A stretch of 64,000 nt of DNA from Microglena sp. YARC (taxonomy: Eukaryota > Chlorophyta > Chlorophyceae > Chlamydomonadales > Chlamydomonadaceae). This document shows positions 1 through 12,983 of the stretch, piece after piece. The notes beneath the pieces were generated by a model, which was given only the letters and a program-made list of their open reading frames with translations, did no database searches and had not been told where the DNA came from. Positions within the stretch are counted from its first letter, which is position 1. Each line of letters starts with the position of its first letter. The translations under genes and the position numbers were made by a program. The DNA lies in NCBI GenBank assembly GCA_022414725.1, contig CM039464.1, positions 16,558,444 to 16,622,443 of the forward strand, in the 5' to 3' direction.

Positions 1-857
1 ATTGTAATAGCAGGGCAGACGCATAGTTGTCCAATAAGTTAGGCAGATGCTCAGTTCTTGAATCAGCAATTCAGAGGCTCAGTTCTCCATTCCATAAGGA
101 AGACAGCTTTTCATCAGTTCTCCAGTAAGTAAGACAGCAGCTCAGTTTCTCAATAAAACTGAGGGATAGTGGCTCATCCTGGATAGGGAGCATATGATTG
201 TGCGTTGTAGTGTTTATTATTATAGGTTCGAATGGATGTGCAAGTGATTTAGTCCTTTCAATTTTGATTTGTAATGAGGATGGAAGTATTTCGTACGCGT
301 GAAAAGTATTGGCAAATGTAATCTCCCTGCATGGCAAAACTAACTTGGCAAAGGGGTCTATGGCTATGACTGACTCTAGTTTAGACCTGAATTTCTGGTT
401 GTCAAGGGTATATTTTCTTATATGTAATAGCTGGTTGTAGTTACATTGTCTTCTTACATATGTACCAAGCAAGTAGTCCGTCAAGGTTATATGTATGTAT
501 GTTACAGTCCGAGGGTAGGCCAAATAGGTATGTTATAGTCCAGGGATAGACCAAAGGTCAAAACCATGTAGCAATTCAAATTAGGAACATTTGAATTGCT
601 AGGGCTTTGTAGATAGCTTGGTACATGGCTTTAGCCAGCCCAAGTGCTTGATCCATGTGCAATAAAAACATATACAGAGTATCATGAGGGGATGGGAATG
701 TTGGACCTTTTTTCTCAAGAGGTAAGAGTTATTTTTCTAGTACCAAAGGAAGTATAATATTGGAGTGTGGTAGTTTAATTGTGGTGATATAAGTGGATCG
801 TGAGGAAATATTTTGTGCATTGTTATGTAGTGTTCACATTCAAAAATAGTATGCCCT
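1..857. other. Unassigned AT-rich sequence
   Basis: No gene is supported here. A minus-strand open frame covers about 71-523 but has no ATG near its upstream end and resembles nothing I recognise. A perfect 12-bp inverted repeat with a 7-nt spacer lies at 570-600. Confidence 0.4.
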
Positions 858-1999
858 CTATATTTCCTCGTTTATATGTTCACCGTATTCGGTACTAATA
901 TGCGCACCTTGTCCATCGTTGTCCGTTGAGGTAGCGTTGTTGATGTCTTCTTGCATTTCCTGCGAGTATCCAGTTCGGAGGCATTGCGAAATGAGGACAC
1001 GTTTTATTGTACCTACTTTATATGAATTCGTTTTTACGTGTGGCAAGTGGGTTTTGTGAATGAAGGTGTAGGTTCGAATTTTACATGTTATACTGTAAAC
1101 GTAAGCATGAGCTGTAAGTCCAGTAAGTAAGGTTTGCTGCATATTTACAATTTGAGGTTGTCTGTATCTTGAAAATTGTAAGAATTGCTGAAATCACCGA
1201 TGAAATTACAAGTGTAGTAATCATTGATGATTGGTGCTCGAAAAGGATACTATTTTAGTTGGGTGTCATCATCCTTAAGAAGTTAATGAATGGTGTTTGA
1301 ACTGCTGAAACTATCATTGCATGGTATTGTTCAATGCTAAAAGTATTATTGTGTCGTATTGGGCGAAGCAGCAGTGAGTGTTTTTTATGTCACAGGTCGC
1401 ATGCACTAGGCGAGTGGACTTACTTTCATGATGGCTTTGGCCTCGTCGTCATCCCAGCCAACGATGTCGTACAGTTTTTCAATGGCGGTGCTGTATAACA
1501 CTCCAGCGCTGATAGCTTTCCATTCTCGCATAGCTTCTCCGTGTGTTTCCAGGAACGGCTGGTTGGCTTCAGAGTCCCTCGTGTTCTCGAGTAAAAAGCG
1601 TAGCCCTCCTGTGAGGAGAAATTCCAGATTGTATGCATTAGGTCGCGTTTATGCGTAGGATGGTGGCCGACAGGCTGTATATTGTTCGGATTCATTTATT
1701 AAAGAAACGGATGCAAGTCAAAATCGATGAAGCTTACCTCCCACTGGTCTGTCCGGGTCGGTGTGCCACTTGTTCGTGAAACGGGTTACTTTGTCGAAGA
1801 TTTGGTCGATCTGTGGACAAGTATACTCTTTCAAGGATTCGTCGTAGGACAGGACGTCGGTAGAGAGTGCATACGTCTTTTGTTTCAGTGTTAATGGTTG
1901 TGGACCTTTCTGCCTTGATTTTTTGTTAGGAGAAGTAGAGTTCATTTGTTGTCGTTGCCTTTTAATCTTTTCGTAGGAGCTCATGTAGTTTTTTGTCAT
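858..1999 (-). CDS. Unrecognised three-exon small gene (gene X)
   Basis: Three minus-strand exons join in phase. Exon 1 is 1999-1738 (donor GTAAGC, phase 1). Exon 2 is 1608-1424, with a pyrimidine-rich acceptor ending CTCACAG and a GTAAGT donor (phase 0). Exon 3 is 959-858, ending in TAG. The predicted protein is about 182 residues. Its first third is rich in Lys, Arg and Gln, and its C-terminal end is acidic. Two in-frame ATGs lie close together (1999 and 1984) and I cannot choose between them. I recognise no domain. It is divergent from the gene at 2372. It could be a host gene or cargo of a mobile element. The splice model rests on frame and splice-site agreement only. Confidence 0.5.
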
Positions 2000-2371
2000 T
2001 GTGGCAGATAATTGAAGGAAGAATGGTCTGTTGTGATGGTCGAGTTATGTCTGAATGGTCGGTGGGTTCTGTATTTATACATGCCTGTCGTGGTGTAGGA
2101 GGATTCATTTGGACATCTAGAAGGATCGATTGGTTTCGACATCGTTACAGTTGTGTGGTGATTTTTCTTTGGTGCGGTTAGGGCAGGTTTCTAGAACTTT
2201 CTGCCTGTATTCGGTGGTTGTGGAACACGAGGGTAGGATTGCCTGAGAAACAATAAATTGCTCCTCCTCTTTCTCCTCCAGTGTGACCGGTGTAACCGTG
2301 GTGTCTCTGCTTAGTTGAGGGCGGTAACGAAGAATTAAGTTGTGCTTCATTCGTTGATTGTTTCTTGTGTC
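2000..2371. promoter_or_regulatory. Shared divergent upstream region
   Basis: These 372 bp separate the starts of two divergently transcribed genes, so both promoters should lie here. The region contains a CTC-rich stretch followed by a 49-bp block that recurs identically at 32790-32838. No clear TATA box was assigned. Confidence 0.35.
2255..2327 (+). repeat. Conserved block, copy 1
   Basis: The block starts AAATTGCTCCTCCTC and ends GGGCGGTAA. Its last 49 bases (2279-2327) are identical to 32790-32838. The preceding CTC microsatellite is shorter here than in the second copy. Both copies lie on the same strand and the antisense frame is open in both. Its nature is unknown. Confidence 0.7.
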
Positions 2372-3122
2372 ATGGGGCGTCCTTTTATATTTTATGACTC
2401 GCGACCGCATGCAAGCTCTGTTTCTGATGCAGATCCTGAAATCTTCAAGATTCTAGATGTGCGTGTTCAGTTTCGATTCGGTCTGACAGATATATTTTCA
2501 TTCGAAGAGCTTGTATACTTTAAGTATACACGGTCGGAGATTGCAGACATGAGGGCTGATGTAGCTGCGTGCGAGAGGACGTGGTCCCAAACTGGCATTC
2601 CTGATCGTCCAAGCAGTAAGTAGTAAGGGTTAGTATTATGGCTCATCTTTTTTGGCTCATTCCTGGAATACGGTACTTCTTTATGATCGTTGTACGGAAT
2701 CTGAATCGCTTACTTCAATGTCATGTAGCTCATTTGAGGCGGATGCTGGAGGTTCTGGACCTAGGGCCTGTTGAGGACCTTACACATGCCCAGGCCATGT
2801 CCATGTTCGATCGTGCTGCAATTCGTGGATTATCCTTTCAAACCGCGATGGTTTTACTTCTGTACCTTGTTTCTCCAAACGCCATGAAGGATATTATCTG
2901 GATGTCGGAAGAGGAAGCTCGTGAGGTTGGAGAGGTAAGGAATTGACGATGCTTGTTGGTCATTTTGTTTGACTTAACCAGCGTTAATTCGTCTTAACGT
3001 GATCCTTTTTTTTGCAGGAGATGTTGAGGAGACCTCCAGCAAATGCGCTGATTCCTTGGTTGTATGAGCAGAGATTGACGTGGGATTTTTATTTTCACGA
3101 CTACGAATTGGAGGAGGACTGA
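2372..3122 (+). CDS. Unrecognised three-exon small gene (gene Y)
   Basis: Exon 1 is 2372-2615 (ATG start, GTAAGT donor, phase 1). Exon 2 is 2729-2934 (GTAAGG donor, phase 0). Exon 3 is 3018-3122, with a strong acceptor (T run then GCAG) and a TGA stop. The phases agree and give about 184 residues. The N-terminal part begins MGRPFIFYDSR, the middle is helical and leucine-rich, and the C-terminus is acidic (ELEED). I do not recognise the family. The first acceptor (CATGTAG) is weak, so exon 2 could begin elsewhere. It is divergent from gene X. Confidence 0.5.
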
Positions 3123-4529
3123 TAGGCATTAATTTTTGTGCTCCTTAGGCGTCATACATTTTTGTAATTGCCGACGAAGCAAATAATTAAGGCGGAAATA
3201 AGCATAGTGTTCTTCGAGATGTATGTTTTGGACAAATGAAGCTGTAACATGAATGATAAGAATTTGATCGTGTATTTCGTTTCTTCGTGCCCAATGGCGT
3301 TTGGAAACAGCAAGTTAGCTTTGTAATTGGTTGATACGGTTGAAAGGTTACCAACATGTAAGGAAATTTTGAATTGAAGGTCGATAAATTGATTTGTACG
3401 AGCTGGAAGATCGTTCGCACATTTATTGGGAGATATTGATGGAACTATATATATAGTGAACAAACTACAGATTGCTTGCCTTATAGGAAGTTATTTTTTT
3501 TACAGTAGGTAGCTGCCTAAATTTACGTATGAGAATTCAAATTTCAGTACATGTCCAGATGTGTAAGAAAATAAGAAAATCACTAGACTGTTGTACGCGT
3601 CTGAATTTATTTAAACGATACAGTGTAAGGAAAGCACGGGCGGGAAATACGTGTTGGAAGTGTGCTACTCAGGTGTTGTACTTCGCTTAATTTTGCTGTA
3701 AATAAAAGGACTGTAACAATATGGTTGTTAGCCATGTTGGATGCTTGTAACAATTCAAATCAGGAACGTAGGTGGGCTGGCTGGTCACTCAGCCTTTTAC
3801 AATGAAATTCGAACTAGGAGTATAGGTCCGATAATGAACTGCTATTTTACTTAGGTAAAGCTACCGGTGTGCTTGGCAGCAAACGAGTTCTGAAGTGCAT
3901 TCGTAGTACCTTTAACCCAGCAACTTGTATGGTTGTACAAGCTGAACCATCAAACTACTTGTCGAACAGTAAATGTAAGCTTCAGCGAGAAACACAGGTG
4001 GGTTGGCTGATCATTTGGTGCTTGTGGCGAAAGCATATTACAATTAATAATTTGGAAAAATGATGCATTATTGCAGTACCCTACTGTTCAATAACCTTCC
4101 TCTTTAATCCCTCTATGTTCATGCGGGACAATGGGAGGGAGGTAGGAAGGGAGGGTGAGGAGGGGTCAGGTAGCAGTAGGCATGGTACTCGGGATAATGC
4201 ATAAAATTGGTCATTGTATGTAAGGACTTCAAATATCGAGAGTCAGGTGTTCAGATCCAGCTGTTTAGTTTCAGATGTTTAGATTCGGATCTTTAAACGA
4301 CACAGTACGTGTAACGATGAAAAAGGTTAGGGAAGCTGCATGGAAGCCATAATTGGCATAGGAGGGGTCGATGCCACCGAGGCAGTGCTGGCTGGTATTG
4401 TATGTGAAATGAGGCAAAGGAAGTCATGTCGTGTATGTCATATCAGGCAAAGCAACTTATTGATGAGTGTACTTAAGGTTGAGAATTGAGCGATTCTTCT
4501 CATTGCGTATTTCTCTGCCACGTAATTAG
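3123..4529. other. Noncoding sequence 3' of the Helitron gene
   Basis: No gene is seen. The segment holds degenerate repeats around 3750-4020 (variants of AATTCAAATCAGGAAC and GGTGGGCTGGCTG) and a purine-rich tract at 4130-4165. The Helitron 3' terminus (hairpin plus CTRR on the minus strand) should lie here or further left, but I could not place it. Confidence 0.4.
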
Positions 4530-7466
4530 TCAATCAGTAACCTCGGGTAGCCTCATGGGATTGAACACATTCGAAAGCAATTTGTGGCCAACTATCTTAA
4601 GGGATGCTCTGCTGGTTACCCGAGACAACATGACGTACAGTAGCCCAGGAGTGAAATTCTCCTTTATGTGCACAATAGTAGGACCTGTTAACGTGGCTCC
4701 TTGCGACTTGTGTCCAGTCATTGCGTACGCCAACATGAGTGGGAAGGTGTATTTTACGAATCGAAAGCCGTGTTGATGCACAGTTCTGAATGTTGTGCGA
4801 TACACCTTGATCACCTTCTGTGTTCGGTCAAGTAGGATGCTGATGTTTTTGATGCGTCTGTTGATGTCAAATGCGATGTCCAAGACGATACCCGTAGAGC
4901 CGTTTGCAGCCCCATTCCTCAAACCGATGTTGCTGGTCAACATAATTTTAGCGCCAATGCTGACCTGTTTCAGGAGGTGGAAATGAGGTGCTCCTAACCA
5001 TTCCTGCATGTTGTGTTCTGGCTTGCAGTTTGTTCCTATTGGGACCTCTGTAATACGGCAAAGGCGTAGTGGGAAGGTGGACCTGGTGTAAGTTTGCCCT
5101 TCAAAGCGTCGTGTAGATTGTACTGTACGAGTGAAGACGTGGTCGGTATTGCTCTTGAGGAGTCTGACAGTGATACTGGTGACGTTGTTTGTAGAAGCTC
5201 CTTGGTAATCTGAAGTTGTCAGTGCTGTGACTATGCCTTGATCTCCCACTTTGTAAGCAGGCCGTGGAGCTGGCAGTTGGCGTTCAAAGGGATCAGCTGG
5301 TTGTGGAGGTGGCTTGTAGATGAGCACTCGCATCCCGACGCCAATTTAAAACATAGAATGGAAGTCTGGTTCTGAAGCCCATGTCAATAGCCCAGCATCA
5401 TCAGATGGTGGTAAGAGCGATGGAAGGACTGGTTGTAGGGCATCAGGGTTGATTGGAGGAAAGAACTTGTTGATGAGTGCCTCTTTGTACTTCTGAACGT
5501 GTTCATGGTGCGAGCACAGAATAGTGGTGTCTTCTTCGGCAGTTGGAACGACTTGCTCAGGTTCCAAGTACATGTCAGGTGTCAAGACGAGGTCTATCTG
5601 TTCTTGCAAGGGGGCTTTCTTACGGATGAGCGCTAAGAACGCAAAAAACATGGGATCTGATATGTGACGCATGGACTGTACTAGTTCATATACAGTTCCT
5701 CTCTTCCAATGCGGCGAGCTGGTGACGTGACACGACATACATGCCGTCTGATTATCTTCATCATCTCCTCGTTGGCAGTTGCAGACGGGGGGGAGCTGCA
5801 ATGCAAAAAATGGAATATAGTTCAATTGGATTTTACAAAACATGAGAAGCTAATGTTGTCAAGCATGGCATTACTGTTTGTTATAACATCATGTATACAT
5901 TTTCTACCAGTGTTCAAGTGAAACTGAAATGTGTATTTGAAGAATTTATTTTGAATCTCAATAATTGTAATCTCTTTTCTAGCTTTATCTATTTAGTTAG
6001 CACAATATGTTGTAGGCTGCGTTGTAAGCGACACTGAAAATTGATGTATAATGTTGGTAAAATTTTCAATCAAAACAAAGGCAGAACAAAGGCAGTATAA
6101 AATAGCTACTTATGTCACCATGGAGAACAATGCATATGTGTCAGGCACGAGTTATTGACGTGGGTGATAATCTTGCATGATATCGTACCTGGTAACTGTC
6201 GCCGACTAGGATTATGTGCTTGTGGGCAAAAGGGTCTTGGTCTCTATTGTCTGGCGCATCGCCACCAGAAGAAGTAGCTGCGACTTGCAAGAGACGATAG
6301 GCGATGTAGTTCAGATCCCAGGACGTCATCATGGAATGCTCATCGATCACAAAGACGTCACCATTCTCGAGAACATTACGCGCTGGGTGGGAGGCACTCA
6401 TAGGACGCAATCTCTGACCTTTAACAGGTAAGGCAAAGAGGTGATGTGCTGTTACTCCATATGTGGACAGGCGGGTAGCTGCAGCCCCTGTGGTAGCTCC
6501 CAAGACAACGTTTTTTCCTTTGGCACGTAGAGCATGCGTGAGTTTGCCAATGAGCAAGGACTTGCCTGTACCACCCATGCCACAGATGATTGAAAGTCCT
6601 TTTTCCTTGTTTAAGAATGTGTCATACACCTGCTGTTGCTCTGGGTTGAGTTTGTAGTCCGCGAGTCTTGCGAACTCATTTAGCAAGTGATCTGCAATGC
6701 TTTGTGGTGCTGTCCCCAGGGCTGTCATGGCTTCAGCACTAGGTATGTCTTCAGGAGATGTCAGGTCGCATGCGTAACAGTTCTGCATCATGCTCTCCAG
6801 TAGCATTCCCCTGTCAGAATCTTGATACAGGTGGAACTCACAGTAGTCGTTCACAATCTGTAGGAGGTCCTGCAACAATACGTGGTGGGTGTTGTTTAAA
6901 CAGTGTTAAGAAAACAGAACATTGTATTCAAAAGGGACGTCAATGGTAGATAATGACATCAGTCGTAGAAAATGAAAGTACTAATGGTAGGAAATGACAG
7001 CAGTGGTAGAAAATGAAACCACTAATGGTAGAAAACTAAACCGCCAGTGGTAGGAAATGGCAGTAGTGGTAAGAAATGACAGCAGTGGTAGAAAATGAAA
7101 CTGCCAGTGGTAGGAAATGACAGCAGTGGTAGAATTTAAACTGCCAGTGGTAGGAAATGGCACCAGTGATAAGAAATGACAGCAGTGGTAGAGAATGAAC
7201 CCCCCAGTGGTGAAAATGACAACAGTGGTAGTCAATGAAACCAACAGTGGTAAGTAGGTCGTGTCCATGTAGCTCACCTCTTCATCTGCAATGTATCCAC
7301 GACTGATACATTCTTGCATGTACTCAGTGTTATTGCCTGTTAGAAGCTGGGACTCGTCTCGGAAGGCAAGCTTGGAGAGCAGAATGTTGTAGAAGAATCC
7401 TTGAGGTTGATTGGCTGGATGAAAGTCGGACAACCGGACGAGCCTAGGACTGCTCAACTTGTAGAC
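4530..7466 (-). CDS. Helitron gene, exons 8-10: PIF1-like helicase
   Basis: Exon 8 (7466-7278), exon 9 (6869-6189) and exon 10 (5795-4530) join in phase 0. Exon 9 carries Walker A (GMGGTGKS), the following GATTGAAATRL segment, and Walker B (VFVIDEHSMM). The exon 9/10 junction rebuilds the PIF1 motif GDSYQLPPV. Exon 10 ends with the superfamily 1B C-terminal motifs GAKIMLTSNIGLRNG, YAMTGHKSQGATL and YVMLSRV. An in-frame TAA at 5348-5346 splits exon 10, with the frame open on both sides, so it reads as a single nonsense change. This domain would unwind DNA during rolling-circle transposition. Confidence 0.85.
6945..7260. repeat. Minisatellite in Helitron intron 8
   Basis: Imperfect tandem copies of a unit built on CAGTGGTAGAAAATGA and CAGTGGTAGGAAATG, roughly 30-40 bp per unit, fill most of intron 8 (6870-7277). 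They do not enter the flanking exons. Confidence 0.75.
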
Positions 7467-7794
7467 CTGCATGATTGCCATGGAGGTTCAGCAAGATAAG
7501 AACTTGGTGAATGCATAAGCATCGGAGAAACTGGTACTTGTATCAACCAGGGTGCTACTTATTGCCAAATTGACCAGTGCTTTAGCGCACCTGCCAAAAA
7601 TAAAACTGGGCGCTACGAGCACAGGCAAAATAAAACTGCGCATTGCCCAAAAAGCCCTACTTCAAAAAATAATAATGCGCTTTCTTTGCACAACTGGTAT
7701 TTTCTGTCCTTTTTTTTTACTTGGGGGCTTGTGGGAGGAGATCGGAAGTTAAAAGTTACAGGTTATACTGAGCGGGGCAACGAAGAGAAGCAGT

Positions 7795-7965
7795 ACAGGC
7801 GAGGGGGGAGAAGGACAGGCGAGTAGAGGAGCAGCAGAGGTGAGCAGAGGTGAGGGGCGACAAGGACATGCGAGCAGAGGAGCAGCAGAGGCGAACAGAG
7901 GCGAGGACAGCAGGCGCACAGATGAGCAGCAGAGGCGAGGGGCGAGGACTCCGAGGAGGAGCAGC
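7795..7965. repeat. Purine-rich minisatellite in Helitron intron 7
   Basis: Degenerate repeats of GAGCAGCAGAGGCGAGG give strong purine bias on the plus strand. They lie inside intron 7 (7467-8257). Open frames across it are composition artefacts. Confidence 0.6.
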
Positions 7966-8257
7966 AGGGGCGTCAAGGACGGCTGTCAATGCGAATGTCA
8001 ATGCAGCAGTTAAAATACAAAGCGGTGTCTGCTTTTTTTGCGCTTTCTCTGAGTGAGTGAAAAGAAACAATGCTGTAGTATTCCAAAATACAGCGCGCTG
8101 CGTGCACAGGGATTAGAGAAAACTGTGTGAAACACACAGATGGGTTCAAAAAAGTGTGTGTTTAGTAGAACCCTCACCTGGTGTGAACATGATCATTTAA
8201 TTACGCATAAATATGTAAGGAATACAGAAGTTTGAATTCATTAGTGACAAGTCTTAC

Positions 8258-8653
8258 CATGTTTCCGAAGACATCAGTGCCGATGAGAGTAGATCCTTTG
8301 GGAGCATCAGTGGCCTTCTTCACAATATCATACTGTTCATAGTACTCCTTCATCTTCAAGTCACTCAAGGACTCAGGCCTGGCACAGTATGTGTCAACTG
8401 GAGGAACTGACGTTTTGGTGCAGAACAGAAGGTTGACTGTTCGCATTTCCATTGGTGATGAATCGATGAACTGTACGGCGTCTGACTTCCGTATCATGTC
8501 AATGCCCAAGCAAGAGCAGGCTGCTTCACAAGGAGAAACTGGCTTTGATAGCTGCATGGCGCTGATGATCTTCAGTTGTTCTGGCTCCACATCCGTAAAT
8601 CCAAGATTCTCTGCAGCAGTTATGTCTAAGTTCAAGCGTCCCAAGGGCTCAGT
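8258..8653 (-). CDS. Helitron gene, exon 7: Rep-helicase linker
   Basis: The exon opens after a CTGCAG acceptor with TEPLGRLNLD and ends at an ATG/GTAAGA donor, phase 0 on both sides. It contains ACSCLGIDMIRKSDAVQFI and a following Pro/Met stretch, matching the segment between Rep and helicase in Helitron proteins, which has a conserved Cys/Ala and Leu-Gly pattern. It joins to exon 6 across a 5.4-kb intron that holds the LINE. Confidence 0.75.
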
Positions 8654-9415
8654 CTGCAGAATCAGTTTAAAGAAAGGTCGTTTGTATAGGGTTACAAGTT
8701 TAGTACTAATAGCAATATTCGCCATAATAACCAGTAAAATAAATCTCGCAATTATGATCTTAATTAGAGGTTAAAGGAGATAAATAGAAAATCGTTGTGG
8801 CATATTTACATGGTTGGAAATAAAAGGCTGGTTTACAAGTACCAGGTTGTACACGAATAGGTTGATAAGAACTTGGGCAAACTATGCAGATTTCCCCCCC
8901 TACAAGATGACAATACGTCAATCTCTGTATGTTTCTGAACTTATAATTTATTATGTTATCAACTCATGACAATGAGGTCACACACAATTGCTGCAAAGGT
9001 TGTTTGATGCATAACAATACTGTTCTACGTGCATGAAACTTTGTCTGGATTGTTTTAGTTCAATTTACACTATTAAGATTAATTTAGCAATTAGCCTTGG
9101 TAATACTATTATAATACATGAACCAAATGTATGATAATTACATTACATTACATTACATTACATGTTAAAGTCTACTTGACACCGCGAGGGTGTATGAGAC
9201 TCTGTGCTTTAAACAAAAAGAAAAAGCACCCACAAAGCAAAAAACCCCGTTACATCAGGGGTGTGTCGAGGACAAACAAACCAAACTCCAACCACCGTTT
9301 TGGTGGCGTAGGTATTAAACCCCTTAGAGCAGGACCCAGATCTCAACCACTTACAGTGGCGGAGGTAAGAAGCTAACAAATGAGAAGTCTCAAGAAGAAA
9401 AAAAGGGATAATAAA

Positions 9416-12400
9416 TTACGGTGCCACTAAGCAGTCCAGGGCTTCCTGTCTTGCTCTTCTACAAGTAGAAAGATAGTCGGCTAGGTTGCTCCAAAAAGAC
9501 TTAGTGCCATTTCCATTCATAAAGGTTCTGAATGTGGAATCGCAGAATTCCACATTCCATACGGTTAAGTCGGTATCCTCATGGACATGCCTATAAATAT
9601 CTGTAAACAGATTCTGGTAGCGGAGGCGAATATCATTATAAAAAGGGCACTCAAACATATGCATTTCATCCTCAGTTTTTTGGAACCCACACATTTGACA
9701 GTGTCTCATTGAGCGAGGGATGTGTGCTCTATCCACCAACCTCATTCTTTCTGTGTTCAGCCAATGGGAACCCATTCTAAACTGTGCTATAGAACGAATC
9801 TGATCCTGCTTATGTATGGCGGATGTAAAGGGAATCAAGCCATTCTCATCATTGCTGTTGGCTGCGAACCATTTTTGGTATCGGAGGCGTTTAAAGCCAA
9901 CCCTTCTCTCATCAGGGATGTCTCTAACTGCATTGGTGTCACTTGGGTACTTAAACCTCCATGACTCAAAAACTTCAGACATAATACCTTCGACATCGAC
10001 AGCCTCCAAAATGTTGATGTTTTTACTGGATCCTAGCTTGTGGAGAGCACAACGCAAGTCATGAACCCAGCCAGTGTTGGAGTCAAAAGATTCCTCAAGA
10101 GCCATTCTAATGAGATCCTCAGGTTCTTTATGTATGGTCTTGTTCCAGAAGCGCAAAGCTTGTTTAAGCCAAGCAAAACACAACGGGGTTCTACCCAGCT
10201 CTTCCATGATAATATTAGATGTAGTAGATTGGCAAACACCCAACATTTGTTTAAGTATACCTCTATGCCATTTCTCACAAGCATGGTCATTTTAGATAAG
10301 TGTGTTGTTCAGAATAGAAGGAGCCCACACCTCACAGCCAAAATTAAGGATAGGTTGTACAAGAGAATCAAACAGGTGGGTGAGAATATCAATATTGTAT
10401 ATCTCCATAGTATGGCATCGCCTACGAAGCATGTGGTGTGCCTTTTGGGCCTTAGTGAGCATCCTAGAAAAAGCAGCTTTTGCACGATTGCTTGAGTCAC
10501 CATCCACAAAGAGGGATCCCAAGTAGATAAAAGATAACTTTGTAGAAAGTTGTGCTCCATCATAGACAAATTTGTAATCAGGATCCATGCGGGCCTCATC
10601 ACAGAATTGTTTGTTGAAAACGACAATCTCAGTTTTCTTTATATTCACAGCCATCTTAGTAGCCTCGCAGAAATCTCTCAGGCAGTCAAGCATCGCTTGC
10701 ATATCTGCCGGGGATTCTGCCATTTTAGCTAGGTCATCAGCATAAAGTAACAGTTGCAGAATCTTTCCCCTAAGCTCAGCCCCTACATTTGGGAGCTTGG
10801 ATTGGAGGAACGATTCAATTCTATCAATGAACAGACCGAATAGGAGTGGGGATAGGGGGTCTCCTTGTTTAACTCCTACAAGGGATGGAAAGGAGGATCC
10901 AATGTCCCCATGTAGGCGAACTTGGAAAACAACATGATTATACATGGACTTCAGAATACTGAGATAGGGGTCCTTGACTCCTAGCCTTGCTAAGCAATCC
11001 CATAGCAAGTCTCTGTTGACCCAATCATAAGCCTTCTTGAAATCAACAAAAGCCACAAAGAGTGGTTTTTTCTTTTCTCTATATTTATCTACAATATGGT
11101 TAAGAATGAATGATGCATCTGCAGTACCCCTACCACTTCTAAATCCATATTGGCCAGCGGCTCTGAGGTTGAATTCTTCTGACCAATCATCTAGTCTACG
11201 TAGCATGCAAAGGGAGAAGATCTTTCCTATGGAGTTGCTCACCGCAAGACCTCGATAGTTGTCCTTGTCATACACACTGCCTTAGGATTTGGGTACGGGT
11301 AACAAGGCAGCTGCAGCCCATTGGCTAGGGTAAGAAGTCTTCCAGATGAGATTAAACAGGTTAGTCATAGCTTGTACAAATCGGGAGTTGGCCTCATGGG
11401 AAGCAAATCTGTACCATTCTGCAGGGATACCATCTACCCCGGGGGAGGAGTTTTTCCGTAGGGATTGGAGAACAGAAAACACCTCCTGGGTGGTAAAGTC
11501 TTGACATAACCATGTTGGTGCGGCCTCTATCTGAGGTCCATCAGCTTGAGGGACAAAGTCCCTAGCATCCAGACTTGTATCAATACCTACTTGCACATCA
11601 AAGAGGTCTGCAAAATAATCAGTCCAATCATGAATTGTGATATCTGCCGTAGTGGCCTTGTTAGGCTCACGCACGTCTTTCCAAAAACTTTTCGGATTAT
11701 GCCGAAGATTCGTATGAAGGTTCTCCATGCGTGTTTCTAGCCACTTCCTCTTCTTTCTTCTGAGAATCCTCTTGTACTCCTTGTGCATAGAACCAGCCAA
11801 GTCAGAGCTAGAGCCATGTTGATGTTCTGCTTGGCTTGCTGCCTGTCTAGCACGATTGCATTCATCATCATACCATGCGTTCACGGGCCCGTGATTACGC
11901 TTAGCTACAGGTTTGTGACATGGTGTGCATTTGCTTATGGCTAGTTCAATAGCACTAGCAATCCCCTTCTCTGAATCTTCCATAGATGAGCTATGGAGTG
12001 CATTGTCAAGTAATCGGTTAACGTCTGGATCACGCTTAATTGTGTGTGCATACATCTGGACATAGTTGTCTTTCCATTTCAGTTTGGGCGAAGGTTTACC
12101 ACCAGCAGGTGTACTAATAGTACCTTGAGAAGGCCTAAGGGCAGCATCTGGTATGTGGAGTGTGATAGGCATGTGGTCAAACTTTCCACCCCCGGGCCTG
12201 AGAGGGCAGTCATGCTTGGGAGCCACACTAAACTTGACTCCTGGGGTGTTGAGAAGACTAGGGGCGGCTAGCGCATAATCAATGACAGATTTCTTGTCCA
12301 AGCCATCTGCAAAGAAGGTATGTGCACCTTGCATATCACCTTCTGTTCTACCGTTAAGGATGATAAGACCAGTTACTACACATAGCTGGAGTAGGGCCCC

Positions 12401-12983
12401 CCCCAATCGATTGGGGGAGCTGTGGCCATGCTACACCTCGGTTGAATGGTTTGGTTGGGGGCTGTACTACTGGTTTGGGATACTGGTTCATCTCCTAACT
12501 CGGTATCATCATTGTCCACACCAAGACCAACCCGAGCGTTGAAGTCACCCATCACCACAACGTTGCCTTTTTCCTGGAAGTTCCCAATGATTTTACCTAG
12601 AGTGAGGAAGTGGTCCTCTATACTAATGCAGTCGTCACCATGTTTGTAGTATGAGCTGTTAGCATGTGGGATATAGCACACACCAATGTGTGTTCCATGT
12701 ATGCGAATCCATGCCATGCCTAATTCAGGTGCCTCATGGACTAAAGTAGTATTTAGGCAAGTGCGGACATAGATAGCGACCCCCCCATCCTTGCTCAACT
12801 TGGGGCGAGGGGCACAAGAAAGGCATTTGAAACCTGGAATGTGGGGGTGTCTAGCTGGCCACGCACCCCTGTGTGTGAAAACAATAAAATGTCGTGTTTT
12901 CTCACCACTTTCATTGCTGCACCGCAGCTGCTCAGAACACTGAGTTGTCCTCTGATGTTCCATGCAAGGCACCTTAGTCCACT
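9416..12983 (-). pseudogene. LINE ORF2: endonuclease and reverse transcriptase (broken)
   Basis: The endonuclease begins with WNIRG near 12950 in the ORF1 frame, then continues in another frame with GDFNARVG and DYAL. The RT has FVDFKKAYDWV, VKQGDPLSPLLF and YADDL. A C-terminal Cys/His module of the form CX2CX9HX3C lies near 9660-9700. Breaks are a frame change near 12870, another in a G run near 12400, an in-frame TAA near 11282 and an in-frame TAA near 10292. Otherwise the frame is continuous, so decay is modest. The product would nick target DNA and reverse-transcribe its own RNA. Confidence 0.85.

Noticed and set aside
71..523. Minus-strand 150-codon open frame
   Set aside because: It starts with TTG, lacks a nearby ATG or clear acceptor, and resembles nothing.
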